Assembly: GCA_030374735.1 (NCBI GenBank)
Contig: JASCIV010000171.1
Span: 1 to 35,072, forward strand
Origin: Gracilaria caudata
Lineage: Eukaryota; Rhodophyta; Florideophyceae; Gracilariales; Gracilariaceae
Direction of reading: 5' to 3'
DNA length: 35,072 nucleotides
Numbering within the stretch: position 1 is the first letter of the stretch; the number at the start of each line of letters is the position of its first letter. Of the stretch, positions 21,713-32,519 are shown piece by piece. The translations under genes and the position numbers were made by a program. The notes under the pieces are model-generated. The model worked only from the letters and a program-made list of their open reading frames with translations. It was not told the DNA's origin and made no database searches.

Positions 21713-23848
21713 ATGAACGATATCAACAAACGTCGACGACGTGTCGATTTACAGGATGGCTCCCTGAATCCATGGACTGGCTCCCCGTACTCGCAAAAGT
21801 ACTACAAGATCCTCGAACAGCGTCGCGAACTGCCCGTGTACGAAGCGAAGCAGCGTGTCCTGGACGCACTCAATGAGTCTCAGGTTGTCGTGTTGCAGGG
21901 CGAAACAGGATCCGGCAAGACAACACAGGTACCCCAATTCCTTGTTGAGAGCGGCTTCGTTAAGAATGATAAGATCGTGGCGTGCACACAGCCGCGTCGA
22001 GTGGCTGCTATATCTGTGGCCAAGCGCGTGGCGGACGAGATGGATGTAAGACTTGGTGCACAGGTTGGTTACTCTATTCGTTTTGAAGATCGAACATCGC
22101 ATGACACAGTTTTGAAGTATCTTACCGATGGCATGCTTCTCCGCGAAGCAATGCATGATCATGATCTTAGTCAGTACAGCGTTGTAATCCTTGACGAGGC
22201 ACATGAAAGAACGCTCAGCACCGATGTGTTGATGGGCTTGCTCAAGTCCGTCATGAGCCGCAGGAATGACCTCAGGGTTATCGTCATGTCAGCAACGCTT
22301 AACGCCGAACAGTTTCAGGCGTACTTCGACAATGCGCCTCTGCTCAGCGTGCCCGGACGCATGTTTCCTGTTGCAATCCATTATTCTCAATCTCCGGAGC
22401 GAGACTATGTCGAGGCGGCCATCCGAGTTGTCTCGGACATATGCCGTTCAGAACCGCCCGGTGATGTTCTAGTCTTCTTAACCGGTGAAGAAGAAATCGA
22501 AGAGACATGTCACCGCTTGTCAAGTATTACTTCGTCCAGAGAACGAATAGACGGACCAGTCCAAGTGCTTCCCTTGTATGGGTCCTTACCAACCGAGCGC
22601 CAGCAGCTTGTGTTTGGTCCTCCCCCGTCAGCCCTTTTTCCCGGAGGGCGTCCAGGACGAAAGGTTATATGCGCCACTAATATTGCGGAGACTTCGCTCA
22701 CGATTGACGGAGTCGTTTACGTGGTAGATTCAGGATTCTCCAAACAGAAACTGTACAACCCACGGGTGCGAGTAGAGAGTTTGCTGGTGCAAGGCATTTC
22801 GCGCGCATCCGCAAAACAGAGAGCGGGTCGTGCGGGCCGTACTAGGCCCGGGAAGTGCTTCCGCCTCTACACGGAAGAAGCTTTTCACAAGGAGCTTACG
22901 GAGACTACCCATCCCGAGATTTTGCGCTCAAATCTTGGTAACGTTGTCTTGCAGTTGAAGAAACTTGGCATTGAGGACCTGGTCCATTTCGATTTCATGG
23001 ACCCTCCAGCTCCGGAGACGATGATGAGGGCTTTAGAGCTTTTGAATTACCTTGGGGCACTTGATGATGAAGGTGATCTGACACAGTTCGGGAGCACAAT
23101 GTCGGAATTCCCTCTAGACCCAGAGAGTGCCGCAGCTCTTATTCACTCACCCGAATACGAATGCTCAGAAGAAATCGTCAGTATTGTAGCGATGATGTCG
23201 TCTGCTGGAAATTGCTTTATACGCCCACGTCATAAAGGAAAGAGACGTCATGGAAAGCAGCAAAATCCTCAGAAACAATTCCAGCATTCAGATGGTGATC
23301 ATCTCACGCTTCTGAACGTTTATCACGCGTACATCGAGTGCAAAGCCAGATCGGACAGAAAACAGTCACTATTTCGTTGGTGTCAGGAGAATCTTCTCAA
23401 CTATCGTGCTCTTGCTATGGCAGACAACAGTCGATCGCAGATCGCGAATATAATGCGGAAATGTGGTTTGGCTCTTGTGTCTACCTCAAGTGATGACAGA
23501 AAGCACTCTGAGAATATACGAAAGGCGTTGTTGAAAGGGTTTTTCATGCAGGTTGCGTCGAAATCGTTTCGGAAGGGAAAGTCGTATTTGACTGTGAAAG
23601 ATCAGCAAAGCGTGTTACTGCATCCTTCTTGTGGATTGGGAGGCATTCCACAATGGGTTATGTACAATGAGTTTGTGCTGACAAATACTAACTATGTTAG
23701 GACATGCAGTCAGATTAACGGCAAATGGCTCCTTGACTTAGCACCAGTATATTATGACTTGTCCAATTTTCCAGATGGGGAGGCTCGAAGGGAGCTGGAA
23801 CGCATGTCCGTCAGAGCACAACGAAAACGTAGTCGAATGGATAGATGA
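21713..23848 (+). CDS. PRP43: DEAH-box RNA helicase PRP43/DHX15
   Basis: This 711-residue protein is clearly the PRP43/DHX15 orthologue, from NPWTGSPYSQKYYKILEQRR near the N-terminus through the whole core. Motif I is GETGSGKT (63-70), motif II DEAH (161-164), motif III SAT (193-195) and motif VI QRAGRAGR (369-376). The winged-helix, ratchet and OB-fold parts follow and the protein ends in a basic tail, QRKRSRMDR. It uses ATP to take apart spent spliceosomes (lariat release) and to remodel pre-ribosomes, with G-patch proteins as activators. The start is set at ATG 21713 because the frame upstream begins with GTG and would add a hydrophobic leader unlike this nuclear enzyme. The length is close to yeast Prp43 (767) with a shorter N-terminus. 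It lies downstream of MCM9 on the same strand with its own space for a promoter. Confidence 0.92.
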   Translation: MNDINKRRRRVDLQDGSLNPWTGSPYSQKYYKILEQRRELPVYEAKQRVLDALNESQVVVLQGETGSGKTTQVPQFLVESGFVKNDKIVACTQPRRVAAISVAKRVADEMDVRLGAQVGYSIRFEDRTSHDTVLKYLTDGMLLREAMHDHDLSQYSVVILDEAHERTLSTDVLMGLLKSVMSRRNDLRVIVMSATLNAEQFQAYFDNAPLLSVPGRMFPVAIHYSQSPERDYVEAAIRVVSDICRSEPPGDVLVFLTGEEEIEETCHRLSSITSSRERIDGPVQVLPLYGSLPTERQQLVFGPPPSALFPGGRPGRKVICATNIAETSLTIDGVVYVVDSGFSKQKLYNPRVRVESLLVQGISRASAKQRAGRAGRTRPGKCFRLYTEEAFHKELTETTHPEILRSNLGNVVLQLKKLGIEDLVHFDFMDPPAPETMMRALELLNYLGALDDEGDLTQFGSTMSEFPLDPESAAALIHSPEYECSEEIVSIVAMMSSAGNCFIRPRHKGKRRHGKQQNPQKQFQHSDGDHLTLLNVYHAYIECKARSDRKQSLFRWCQENLLNYRALAMADNSRSQIANIMRKCGLALVSTSSDDRKHSENIRKALLKGFFMQVASKSFRKGKSYLTVKDQQSVLLHPSCGLGGIPQWVMYNEFVLTNTNYVRTCSQINGKWLLDLAPVYYDLSNFPDGEARRELERMSVRAQRKRSRMDR

Positions 23849-26606
23849 GATGCATTCTCGTTAGTTGTTCTGCTACGATAAAGTGAGCTTCCTAGCGTCG
23901 ATAGTGCCGCCCTCAATGGTGAGTACATGAATTCGCGATGATACTTGTACATGTTGACGAAGAGCGAATCATTTGGTATTGCAATCACGAGCAAATAGGC
24001 AAATGTCATGCTGATCGACGCAGATGCGGGAGTACGGTCTGCCACAGCCATGCGAACGATGCGTTGCTACGAACGATATATGGGATGTGTAAGGATGACG
24101 ACACTGCGTCTCAATCGGTAGCGAGGGAGGTCCGGTGAAGGATTCGGAAACACGATACTGGGGTAAGCAAGCAGATGCGGGAGCAGAGGTTGAGCGCGGG
24201 ACACGATCCGTTCAACAGTGTCGTCAAGGGAGGAGTACTGCGGTCGTGAAGTAGTATAGATGCAGGTTATGTTGCGACCCGAGAGGTCGTTGAACTCGTC
24301 CAAGCTGTCGGTCAGCTTGCCGGTCGCCCTCGCGAACCTGGGTGGCACGTCGTTCAAATGCCCCCGTTTAGCTGCACGCACGCAGTAGGTCAGAGCCGAT
24401 CATTGAAGGAAGATCTTACCGCCGTTTCCCTTAGTTCTTCCTTTGAAGGAAGAGCTCCGAAGGAGCCACTGGATGGGGGTTTTCCAGGGTTTTTCTCGGA
24501 GGATCTACATTGGGGTTGGATGCGGTGAAAGGCTACGGGCCGGTTCTTGCACCTGATTTCGCTTACGATATGAGAGCTTGGTGGTAAGGGCGCCGCTCAT
24601 GGTTTCTTGAGTGGCCAACGTGATACAGACGGAGCGCCTTTTCGTGGTGTGCCCCTTAGCCGATGGTCTGTAGAGGTTGAAAGAAGGGGTTGCGAAGAAG
24701 GCGATAAGCGTCGGCGACGAAAAGCCCGCGTTTGAAACACCTAAGAGATCTTAGACCTTTTTTGTCGTTCCCCAGTGCGTGTGGTACAACTATTATTCTG
24801 TAGTTTGTGGCTGCGTTATGGTTCAGGTGTCGGGGTCTTGAGCAAACCCCTAAGTACGAGCAAATTAATGTACGTATTCGTGAAAGAGAGAAGAGATGTT
24901 GCGTAGCGTTGGCTGGCGTGGATGCTCATCTGCGCGCTGCGATTGCAGTACAAGGGACGGTATCTTAGCCCTCCGTCGTAACAACCCTTTGCTGCAGGAT
25001 GCAAAGTAGCGAGGTGTAGTGGAATTCGCCAGATCTGCGTCCAAAAGCAAAGGCTCCACTGGCCCAAGGGGCCAGTACAGTAGCAGAGCTGAGGAGGCAA
25101 TTTGAATAACACACACACAAAAAACCATCCTCGCGGTCCACGCGTTTAGCACTTTTCGGAGACATGTTGTAACCACCACGCCACAGGTCTGTCCTGCCAG
25201 GGGCCCCTTTCCAAATTTGAATTGCAACGAGCTGCACTCTGGCTCAAGCTTTTTGAAGAACAAGTTTGGTTTGGAACGTAGGTGACAAAATATTAAAGTT
25301 TAGATGCTGTTGCGTGGGGTGAAAGTATGCTCAACAACAGATCCAGCTGTTGCTGAATTGCTTCATTGAATTGCTTTAAATTTATCTATTGTGTAACACA
25401 TCACCAGTAGTTTTTCCTCTCTCGAGATTAGCTCCACTCGAGACTGTTTTCCTTTAGAAAGTAAAACTTAAAGAGCAGGATTTGTCTGCGTTGTGCGGTA
25501 CAGATCCTGCCAAAGCCTTTGTCTCCGACCCTTATCGCGCTATACTACAGAACAACACCTCCGCTCCCTTTGTTCTGTCACATATTGCCCCGTAATTATC
25601 GATGGGGTGAACAATGAGAGTAAAGTCGAACTTCCATCAGCTGCAAAGGGCATGATGTGATTCTTTCACGTCTAAAAGTGTATTCTATGCTTTTCTATAG
25701 TTCTCTAATGGAAGCGTCATCAACAAAATAAAGAAATCTCTAAATTACTGGAGAGGATCTGTTTCGTGATTTCGAATGACTTTCTTCTTCATACAAAAGC
25801 TCTCTCACATCAAGAGGTCTTTTCTGATCTTGAAGGAAAAGACTTCTTGAACTACATTTTGTGGGAAACTACAATTAAATCCACAACCCACAACTTTTTA
25901 CCAGGGACCGCACAATCCTAAACTTTTTTAAAACCGTTTTTATGATGTGAAAACGGAATCGCTTTATTTCAGTCCTTGTTCTGCATCCGAAGCGCATCTG
26001 CGTCGTCGATGTCCAATAGGAAGAAGCCAATGAAAGCCAAACCCTATATGAATCATTTGAAACGTATGAAAAAGAGATGCTATAGATTCCTTTTTTCTTG
26101 TCTTTCTTGCCATACATAATACTGCATACGAAACGTAGCGCATCACATGATGTTCAGATTCACATCGCTTCCAAATCTTTTCTTTCATTAAAGAACCCCC
26201 AGATATTCTTCTAACGACAACTGAAGGCAGCATGAAGTGGCTTGAAAGAGCGCCAGCTCCTATTCTGGACAGAGAACGATTTTTTGAACGGAAATGTTGG
26301 GCATTACTTGTGTTTGAGATAGTGTACTCGTAAAAAGAGACTGCGAGATCGGTCGAAAGAAGTGCTGGCTTACCTCTTGAGGAAACGGGTTTCTGAACTA
26401 AAACGTTGCGCAATGTCTTGTAATGAAGCCGTTATACTCACAAAACGGCATTAGGAGTCCTGGACTACCCCACCGTCACGTTTTGTTTTGTAAGCGAAAT
26501 CGCTCCACAGCGGTATCACGCAAAGATGTATACAATAGACAAGTATTTACCAGAAATGAAAGAGTATCGGAGTCTTCTAACCATCAGTCGCAGTGTCAAC
26601 AATTGG
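23849..26606. other. Gene-poor stretch between convergent PRP43 and phospholipase D genes
   Basis: These 2.75 kb contain no gene I can support. Minus-strand frames at 24865-25263, 24067-24381 and 25964-26413 all start with TTG or GTG. The minus strand near 23890-24110 reads like a decayed protein, with MTFAYLLVIAIPNDSLFV and a following MYKYHREFM, but it has no partner domains. Imperfect direct repeats containing GAAGGAAGA occur near 24404-24465. The right part is AT-rich. A TTTATT at 25963-25968 would be AATAAA on the minus strand but is over 600 bases past the phospholipase stop. Confidence 0.45.
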
Positions 26607-29093
26607 TCAGCCAGTGAGCGTGTTAGGAAGAGCGGGTGAAGCTTTACCCTTGATCAGGGCAGTCGGGAAGTCGGGGAAGGTTTCACTATCAGCGATAACT
26701 TCACCAGTGTCACCGTTGTACTTGTACGGGTAAAGAGCCAAATGACCGTACGGCATGTCTTGAACAGATTCCGCGTCTTCGGAAGCATAATGGTCCCAAT
26801 TGACTGCCGCCAATTCGCGAATGTGATGGACACACTGCAAAGATGATGGGTCATCCAGCACTTCATTGTATTCACCCAAATGTTCAGCCCATACACTAGC
26901 GCGGAAGGCAGCCACATCACCCTTTGGCAATGAACCTTCATCATCCTTTGGCATATATCCATTGCTTCCCGTCGCAAGATACTCGGGCTGCCAAGCTGCA
27001 ATCGCAATTTCAGTATCACGAGAGCCATCCAACGAACGACCATTGATATTGGCAGAACCGATAATGGCTGTGGTATCATCAAAGATCGCGAACTTGCTGT
27101 GGATATAGATCATGAACCTGCGACTTTTCGAAAGCTTGGTTTCCAATTCAGTACTTCCTCCATTGCCTGTTCCTCCGTCTGTTGACTCGCGATTTACAAG
27201 GCAGAACACGTTAAACCAGTCTTCAACACTCGTATCACTGCCGACTTCGTCAATCGTTTTCTTGATTCTCATTCTTATGAGATTTATAGTCTTTCTTTGA
27301 TGAGAAAGAATTTCTTGCACAGCGCCAGAATCCGGAGGTCCTTCAGGGTACAGTGGGATATTGACGTATACTGCAAACCGTTGACCACTTCTAATCTTGG
27401 AACAGACCTTCTCCGCTATTTCGATGGGAACAAGATGTGACGCAAACCCACCCCTCTGGTTGGACTCCCACATATGACTTGAACCGAGGAAGTACTGATT
27501 TTCAATATAAATGAAGTGCTTTGCAGAGCGAATCTGATGGATGTAAGCGCGATGAATGCTGTGATCTGAATACGCGTTCCTCCGAACCATTAATCCGGGC
27601 CTATCTGTGTTGAGTTGTGTAGATGCTTCATTGATGCTACGCAATACTTGAACACTAAAGCTACCATCCTGAATCTGAGCCTCTTCCCATGCTAGTACAA
27701 AGGTACCTTCCGATCTGTGGTGTAGCGCATTCTTCATGTGGTCTGGCGCCTGACGCGCCCATCGACCTTCGAAGTTGGTCAAGATATCCCATGCCGCCAT
27801 TCCAGTTACGTGAGAATGAATATCATGCCACGGCTCTCTTGGACCTGACTCAGCAGTAACACCTAACGCACATGCCTGCCAGAAGTCTGGCGGCGCGTGG
27901 AGAGAATCAAGTGTTCGGAACAAGCTGTGGTTCTGATTGTCATAGCGACCGTCTGTGAGATCCAGTCCGCCAACCCAAGCTTCCAATCGATTCTTCCCTA
28001 TATTGGAATCCATCCTGGAAAGAATGACGGTCTTTTGGTGATGCGTGAACATAATGGCATCATTGAGGTCGGAAAGGGGACCATCCTTAGGGTTTTGCCT
28101 GCCCACTTTGATGCAATTGACTCTGGTGTTGTCAAAATAGGGTACAACCTCTTCATCGTGTGTGCCCATGATACCTTGGTAAAGTTGATTGCTGGCATAT
28201 TCGTCCCATACCATTACACAGACAGTGACTCCTTCCTCGGCCTTCTGCTTTAACATGTTGCCTAGCGTTAGTCCGTTCCATTCATCTTCGTCGTAGTTCG
28301 TGCGCACCAGTACAAGATCTTGCCAAACAGCCCAACCGGCGATGTAAATGAGCTCGGTGGCAGACATGATAGCTCGCGCTAACTCTGACCAGCAGCGGGC
28401 GTGTCTGTATTCCGGACGGAACGGAATGTTTGGGAGAAAGCCGGGAATACTATCAGCGTCCTGATAAAACGTTACCTGCACACCATCACGTTGCGGAAAG
28501 TACATTTCTGACATTGCAACAGACTCGTAGTCGTCGAGCTCCGTAACAGGCGTGTATGTGATAGTGACGCGGAGCTCTCCAAAGTAAGATTTGGATGAAT
28601 CAGCGACGGTAGGGGCGTCCTTTTCGTCATTGTTCGAGGACTCACTATCTTCACTGACTTCTCTGATATACGGACCCAGTGGAAACCAGTCAGAAATGGA
28701 TCGCTCGGACTGGATCCGAGCAGCTGTTATAGAAAGCATGCTGAGATGCTTCACCTTTGACAGAATGGACAGCGGGCCTGTGCGTTTTGCAGCTTTTAAT
28801 CGAAACTCTAACGTAGCGACATCGTGACAAACTTCCAAATCGACGGTTGAATTCCATGCCGGCGAAGAGGTGTTGTGAATAACAGGCGTCTGCATGAGCT
28901 TACTGTAGCCCAACTTGACCGAGACGTACGGATCAACACCATCTATGGAGGAAGTGACGGCGCGCTCAAGCTTCTCGAAGAATCGGGAGGCGCCCTTGCC
29001 TTCGATGTGGCGGGCCTCATGAACAGAGATCGATAGCCTTCCGTGGAGGAAGGCGCCCACACCGGGCTGAGCCTGCGAGGGATTCTGCGACAT
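26607..29093 (-). CDS. C2-domain phospholipase D, plant type
   Basis: This 828-residue enzyme hydrolyses phosphatidylcholine and related lipids to phosphatidic acid, a membrane signal. Residues about 15-180 form a C2 domain (LHGRLSISVHEARHIEG, DPYVSVKLGYSK, SSPAWNSTVDLEV) that binds membranes, usually with calcium. Two catalytic halves follow. The first HKD motif is HHQKTVILS, with H352 and K354, but the usual Asp is Ser359. The second, HSKFAIFDD, is complete (H665, K667, D672) and is followed by IIGSANINGRSLDGSRDTEIA, very like plant PLD-alpha. The length is close to plant PLD-alpha (about 810). ATG 29093 is used; the longer frame begins with TTG at 29153. The gene is divergent from XPD across 595 bases. 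It is not of the PX/PH type. Whether the Ser weakens activity is not known. Confidence 0.9.
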   Translation of the reverse strand: MSQNPSQAQPGVGAFLHGRLSISVHEARHIEGKGASRFFEKLERAVTSSIDGVDPYVSVKLGYSKLMQTPVIHNTSSPAWNSTVDLEVCHDVATLEFRLKAAKRTGPLSILSKVKHLSMLSITAARIQSERSISDWFPLGPYIREVSEDSESSNNDEKDAPTVADSSKSYFGELRVTITYTPVTELDDYESVAMSEMYFPQRDGVQVTFYQDADSIPGFLPNIPFRPEYRHARCWSELARAIMSATELIYIAGWAVWQDLVLVRTNYDEDEWNGLTLGNMLKQKAEEGVTVCVMVWDEYASNQLYQGIMGTHDEEVVPYFDNTRVNCIKVGRQNPKDGPLSDLNDAIMFTHHQKTVILSRMDSNIGKNRLEAWVGGLDLTDGRYDNQNHSLFRTLDSLHAPPDFWQACALGVTAESGPREPWHDIHSHVTGMAAWDILTNFEGRWARQAPDHMKNALHHRSEGTFVLAWEEAQIQDGSFSVQVLRSINEASTQLNTDRPGLMVRRNAYSDHSIHRAYIHQIRSAKHFIYIENQYFLGSSHMWESNQRGGFASHLVPIEIAEKVCSKIRSGQRFAVYVNIPLYPEGPPDSGAVQEILSHQRKTINLIRMRIKKTIDEVGSDTSVEDWFNVFCLVNRESTDGGTGNGGSTELETKLSKSRRFMIYIHSKFAIFDDTTAIIGSANINGRSLDGSRDTEIAIAAWQPEYLATGSNGYMPKDDEGSLPKGDVAAFRASVWAEHLGEYNEVLDDPSSLQCVHHIRELAAVNWDHYASEDAESVQDMPYGHLALYPYKYNGDTGEVIADSETFPDFPTALIKGKASPALPNTLTG

Positions 29094-29688
29094 GAGGCGA
29101 TCGTCGATGACGCTGGTATCCGCGAAGCAGGTTGCCCAGCGACGGATGTGCAATGGTGAAGTGGAGTTGGTTACAAAACTCCGTGTGATGTGGGTTGATT
29201 CGCCGAATCTGGAGGAGTGCTGTAGACATTAGCCAATTGTTGTGGGGCAGCAGCAGGTTTCAAAATGAGGATTTTAAGCCACTTGCAGCGATTCCTGCAG
29301 AATCGAACCGCTGCGCAAGTGCGCACGGCCTGCAGTGCTGGCGTCGCACTCGCTGGCCCTGCACACGTCGGGCATAGAAGCAGCTTACGTGGGCCCACAA
29401 CGTGGTTTCCGCTTGACAGCACATGTTGTGACACCTTTGGTCTGGTCACGTTGCCTTTTACAGATGACGAGATGTCATGTGATCTAAACGGCGCGGATCC
29501 TCCTAGCGGCCTCGCTGTCCTCTTTCCTTCTCTTTGCAGTGTTTGTCTGACGAGCATCGCCACGTTCAAACGCCTGAAATCCCCATCGCTTCCACTTACC
29601 TGCCCCCACAACTTCACGAAGCGCCTTCGTCTGCACTCCCGCCGTAGCGGATCCCTCGACAGCACTACGATCCCAATGTGCGCACACC
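29094..29688. promoter_or_regulatory. Shared divergent promoter region of phospholipase D and XPD
   Basis: These 595 bases separate two head-to-head ATG codons and must hold both promoters. No TATA box is seen. Open frames in both directions cover the interval (a plus-strand frame at 29265-29756 even overlaps the XPD start), but they are Ser/Arg/Pro-rich and match nothing, so I take them as chance frames. Confidence 0.4.
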
Positions 29689-32076
29689 ATGCGTATCAAT
29701 ATCGATGGTCTCCGGGTCTACTTCCCATACCCACGCCTATATCCGGAGCAGTATGAGTACATGTGTGAACTCAAGAAGGCCATCGATGCCCGCGGTCATG
29801 GCATCATTGAGATGCCCACAGGCACGGGCAAAACTGTCACATTACTTTCCTTCATAACTTCGTATCATCTTCAGCGTCCGGAAATGGCCAAGCTCATATA
29901 CTGCACTCGAACAGTCGGTGAGATGGAAAAAGTCCTGCAAGAGCTCAAGATCGTCATCAAACACAGGGATGAGTGCTACATGCAGGACAATAGCGAGGCT
30001 GCGAAGGCAATGCCTAGAATGCTGGGCCTCGGCCTCACCACGAGACGCAATCTGTGTCTGCATCCAGAAGTGTCAGCAAAAGAAACCCGGGAAGAGTCGG
30101 ACGCCGCCTGTCGCGCTCTCACCGCCTCATGGGTACGCTCCTCGGCGGTAGAAATTGATCCACCAGTGCAAGCGAATGGTCACCCTCGACACGCACACAA
30201 TCCGTCGCTGTGCGAATACTTTGAAGGGCACGAGAAGGAGGGGGTGAATTCCATTATGCCTGCAGGCATTTACACCTTGGATGATCTGATGGAATTTGGG
30301 AGACAACGAAAGTGGTGTCCGTACTACACTGCCAGGCATTGTCTCAGTTTTGCAAATGTTATTGTGTACAATTATCAATACCTCCTCGATCCGAAGATTG
30401 CGGGACTAATTTCAAACAGTCTGTCCAAAGAAAGTATTGTGGTTTTTGACGAGGCTCATAACATTGACACCATTTGTATTGATGCGTTGAGCGTGAATAT
30501 TCGAGAGGCAACACTTCGTCGAAGTATAGGTAATATTGCCAAGCTCCGAGATAGCGTTCAGAGTATGCGCCAAAGCGGTGCGGAGCGGCTCCGAAAAGAG
30601 TATCAAAGGCTTGTCAGGGGGTTATCGACAACGGGGATTCTGCCGCAGGTTCAAGCGTCTGACATGCTGTTAGCCAGCCCTCACATTCCTCAAGACGTCA
30701 TCGAAGAGACAGTGCCTGGGAACATTCGCAAGGCCGAACACTTCATTCAGTTTATGCGACGTCTCATTCAGTACATTCGTGACAGGAAAATGAATGGGAG
30801 AGAATCAAAGCAGGAGCAGCCAGCGAGGTTCCTTCATGAGATGCGAAACGATATGCAAGAAGACATTCGTCCGCTCCGATTTTGTAGCGATCGTTTGAAA
30901 TCACTCATGCAAACGTTAGAAATAGCAGAGGTTTCCGAGTTTACGCCGCTGCAACTCGTGGCGGACTTTGCGACGCTGCTCGGAACATATGGGCATACAA
31001 GGAGTTTTGGAGTTGTGTTTGAGCCCTTTGATGAGCGCCTACCCAATATTCCAGACCCGGCATTGCAGCTCGCATGTCTGGATGCGTCTCTAGCGATGCG
31101 GCCGGTTTTTCAAAGATTCCAGAGCGTGATACTGACGTCTGGCACGATATCTCCGCTTCCTCTATATGCGAAAATCCTTGGCTTCCAGCCCGCAGTCATG
31201 CGATCATTGTCAATGTCAATGCAAAGGCAAGCGATGTGTCCTCTTATTGTGTCAAGAGGACCGGACCAGGTAGCAATTAGCTCAAAGTACGACTGTCGTG
31301 CGGACGTGTCAGTGGTACGAAACTATGGAAACCTAACGGTGGAACTGTCAAGCATAGTACCCGATGGTGTGGTGACGTTCTTCACCTCATACGTGTATAT
31401 GGAGCAAATGATATCCATGTGGCACGAGATGGGCATCATCAACCGGTTATTCGAAAAGAAGCTGGTGTTCATCGAAACGCCGGATGCAATTGAGTCGGCG
31501 CTTGCGCTTGATCGTTATCGACGAGCGTGCGATACTGGCAGAGGCGCTATTTTTCTGTGTGTGGCAAGAGGAAAAGTGGCGGAAGGAATTGATTTTGACA
31601 AGCATTACGGGCGCGCGGTGCTGGTGTTGGGTGTTCCGTTCCAATACACTGAGAGCCGCGTGTTGCGTGCAAGGCTGGAATACATGCGTTCAATGCTGAA
31701 TATCCGGGAAGGAGACTATCTGTCCTTTGACGCCATGCGTCAAACGGCACAATGCGCAGGTCGCGTCATTCGCAACAAGAATGATTATGGCGTTGTGATT
31801 TTTGCGGACAAGAGATATGTTCGGGCGGACAAGAAGAACAAGCTGCCACGGTGGATTTTGGAGCTCATGCCTGATTCTCAAGTGGATTTGGACACGCAGG
31901 CAGCTCTCAGTGTCACTCGCATGTATGTGCGAGAAATGGCTCAGCCACCTGCTGAGGGAGAGTTGGAGACCGCTCTTTTGACGGAGGAGCAGGTGGCGGA
32001 GCTGAGCAAGTCACGCTTTTCGACGATGGCTAACTCTTCACTTGGTGCTGTACGGTTTGCTACGGCCTCACGCTAG
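29689..32076 (+). CDS. ERCC2: TFIIH DNA helicase XPD (ERCC2/RAD3)
   Basis: This 795-residue superfamily 2 helicase opens DNA 5' to 3' in nucleotide excision repair and anchors the CDK-activating kinase in TFIIH. The N-terminus, MRINIDGLRVYFPYPRLYPEQ, is diagnostic. Walker A is MPTGTGKT (42-49) and motif II is DEAH (254-257). The four Cys that hold the 4Fe-4S cluster are C123, C141, C175 and C210, spaced as in human XPD (116, 134, 155, 190). Later motifs include VILTSGTISPLPLYAKIL and the motif VI region MRQTAQCAGRVIRNKNDYG. The ATG at 29689 matches the family start. The C-terminal tail after ILELMPDSQVDL is somewhat longer than in human XPD (760). It is close to, and divergent from, the phospholipase D gene. 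It is probably single-copy and essential. Confidence 0.95.
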   Translation: MRINIDGLRVYFPYPRLYPEQYEYMCELKKAIDARGHGIIEMPTGTGKTVTLLSFITSYHLQRPEMAKLIYCTRTVGEMEKVLQELKIVIKHRDECYMQDNSEAAKAMPRMLGLGLTTRRNLCLHPEVSAKETREESDAACRALTASWVRSSAVEIDPPVQANGHPRHAHNPSLCEYFEGHEKEGVNSIMPAGIYTLDDLMEFGRQRKWCPYYTARHCLSFANVIVYNYQYLLDPKIAGLISNSLSKESIVVFDEAHNIDTICIDALSVNIREATLRRSIGNIAKLRDSVQSMRQSGAERLRKEYQRLVRGLSTTGILPQVQASDMLLASPHIPQDVIEETVPGNIRKAEHFIQFMRRLIQYIRDRKMNGRESKQEQPARFLHEMRNDMQEDIRPLRFCSDRLKSLMQTLEIAEVSEFTPLQLVADFATLLGTYGHTRSFGVVFEPFDERLPNIPDPALQLACLDASLAMRPVFQRFQSVILTSGTISPLPLYAKILGFQPAVMRSLSMSMQRQAMCPLIVSRGPDQVAISSKYDCRADVSVVRNYGNLTVELSSIVPDGVVTFFTSYVYMEQMISMWHEMGIINRLFEKKLVFIETPDAIESALALDRYRRACDTGRGAIFLCVARGKVAEGIDFDKHYGRAVLVLGVPFQYTESRVLRARLEYMRSMLNIREGDYLSFDAMRQTAQCAGRVIRNKNDYGVVIFADKRYVRADKKNKLPRWILELMPDSQVDLDTQAALSVTRMYVREMAQPPAEGELETALLTEEQVAELSKSRFSTMANSSLGAVRFATASR

Positions 32077-32152
32077 CTCTGCACAAAGGAAGCTCGTCAA
32101 GGGGGCAAGAAGATTTGTAGTCTACACGAATCGAAAATGGTTTTTAATAACT

Positions 32153-32158
32153 AATAAA
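32153..32158 (+). terminator. AATAAA polyadenylation signal of XPD
   Basis: AATAAA sits 77 bases after the XPD stop codon, a normal distance, in an AT-rich stretch (TTTTTAATAACTAATAAAAC). It is the best-placed hexamer in the window. Confidence 0.5.
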
Positions 32159-32299
32159 ACATCTGAACATAAAAGATACAGATAACTTCAACGAAACTGC
32201 TAACACCATCATGACACGTGATTCAATGTATGTACCTCGCAACGACAATGACTGATACCAAGCGTGCGGGTGATGCCCCTGAAGCGCTTATACTCTCTT

Positions 32300-32345
32300 G
32301 ATCAATGATCAATGATCATCAATCCATGATGAGTCATCATCTTGA
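32300..32345. repeat. Short ATCAATG tandem array and palindrome
   Basis: GATCAATGATCAATGATCAT is followed by ATGATGAGTCATCAT, a near-palindrome with an AP-1-like TGAGTCA core. It lies between two convergent genes, where transcripts end. The array is too short to call a microsatellite of interest. Confidence 0.4.
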
Positions 32346-32519
32346 TGACACAAATAGTCAAATCTTCGTGGGTATCGACAAGAATCTCCCACAAAGTACG
32401 CTTGCTGTCTGTTTGTGCAAGAACAGCTGCTCCAAAAGCCCGAAATCCTAGCCTCATGGACGATAAGAGGCGAAGCAGATTGCATTGCTCATGATTACAC
32501 TAGTGAGCTACATTGCCTT

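Larger units (their letters stand above)
32077..32519. other. Convergent 3' region between XPD and patatin genes
   Basis: These 443 bases separate two stop codons. No gene is supported. The interval holds AATAAA for XPD at 32153 and a short array of ATCAATG repeats followed by an ATGATGA(G)TCATCAT palindrome at about 32300-32345. The reading frame starting at 32415 on the plus strand is antisense to the patatin gene and is a shadow. Confidence 0.5.
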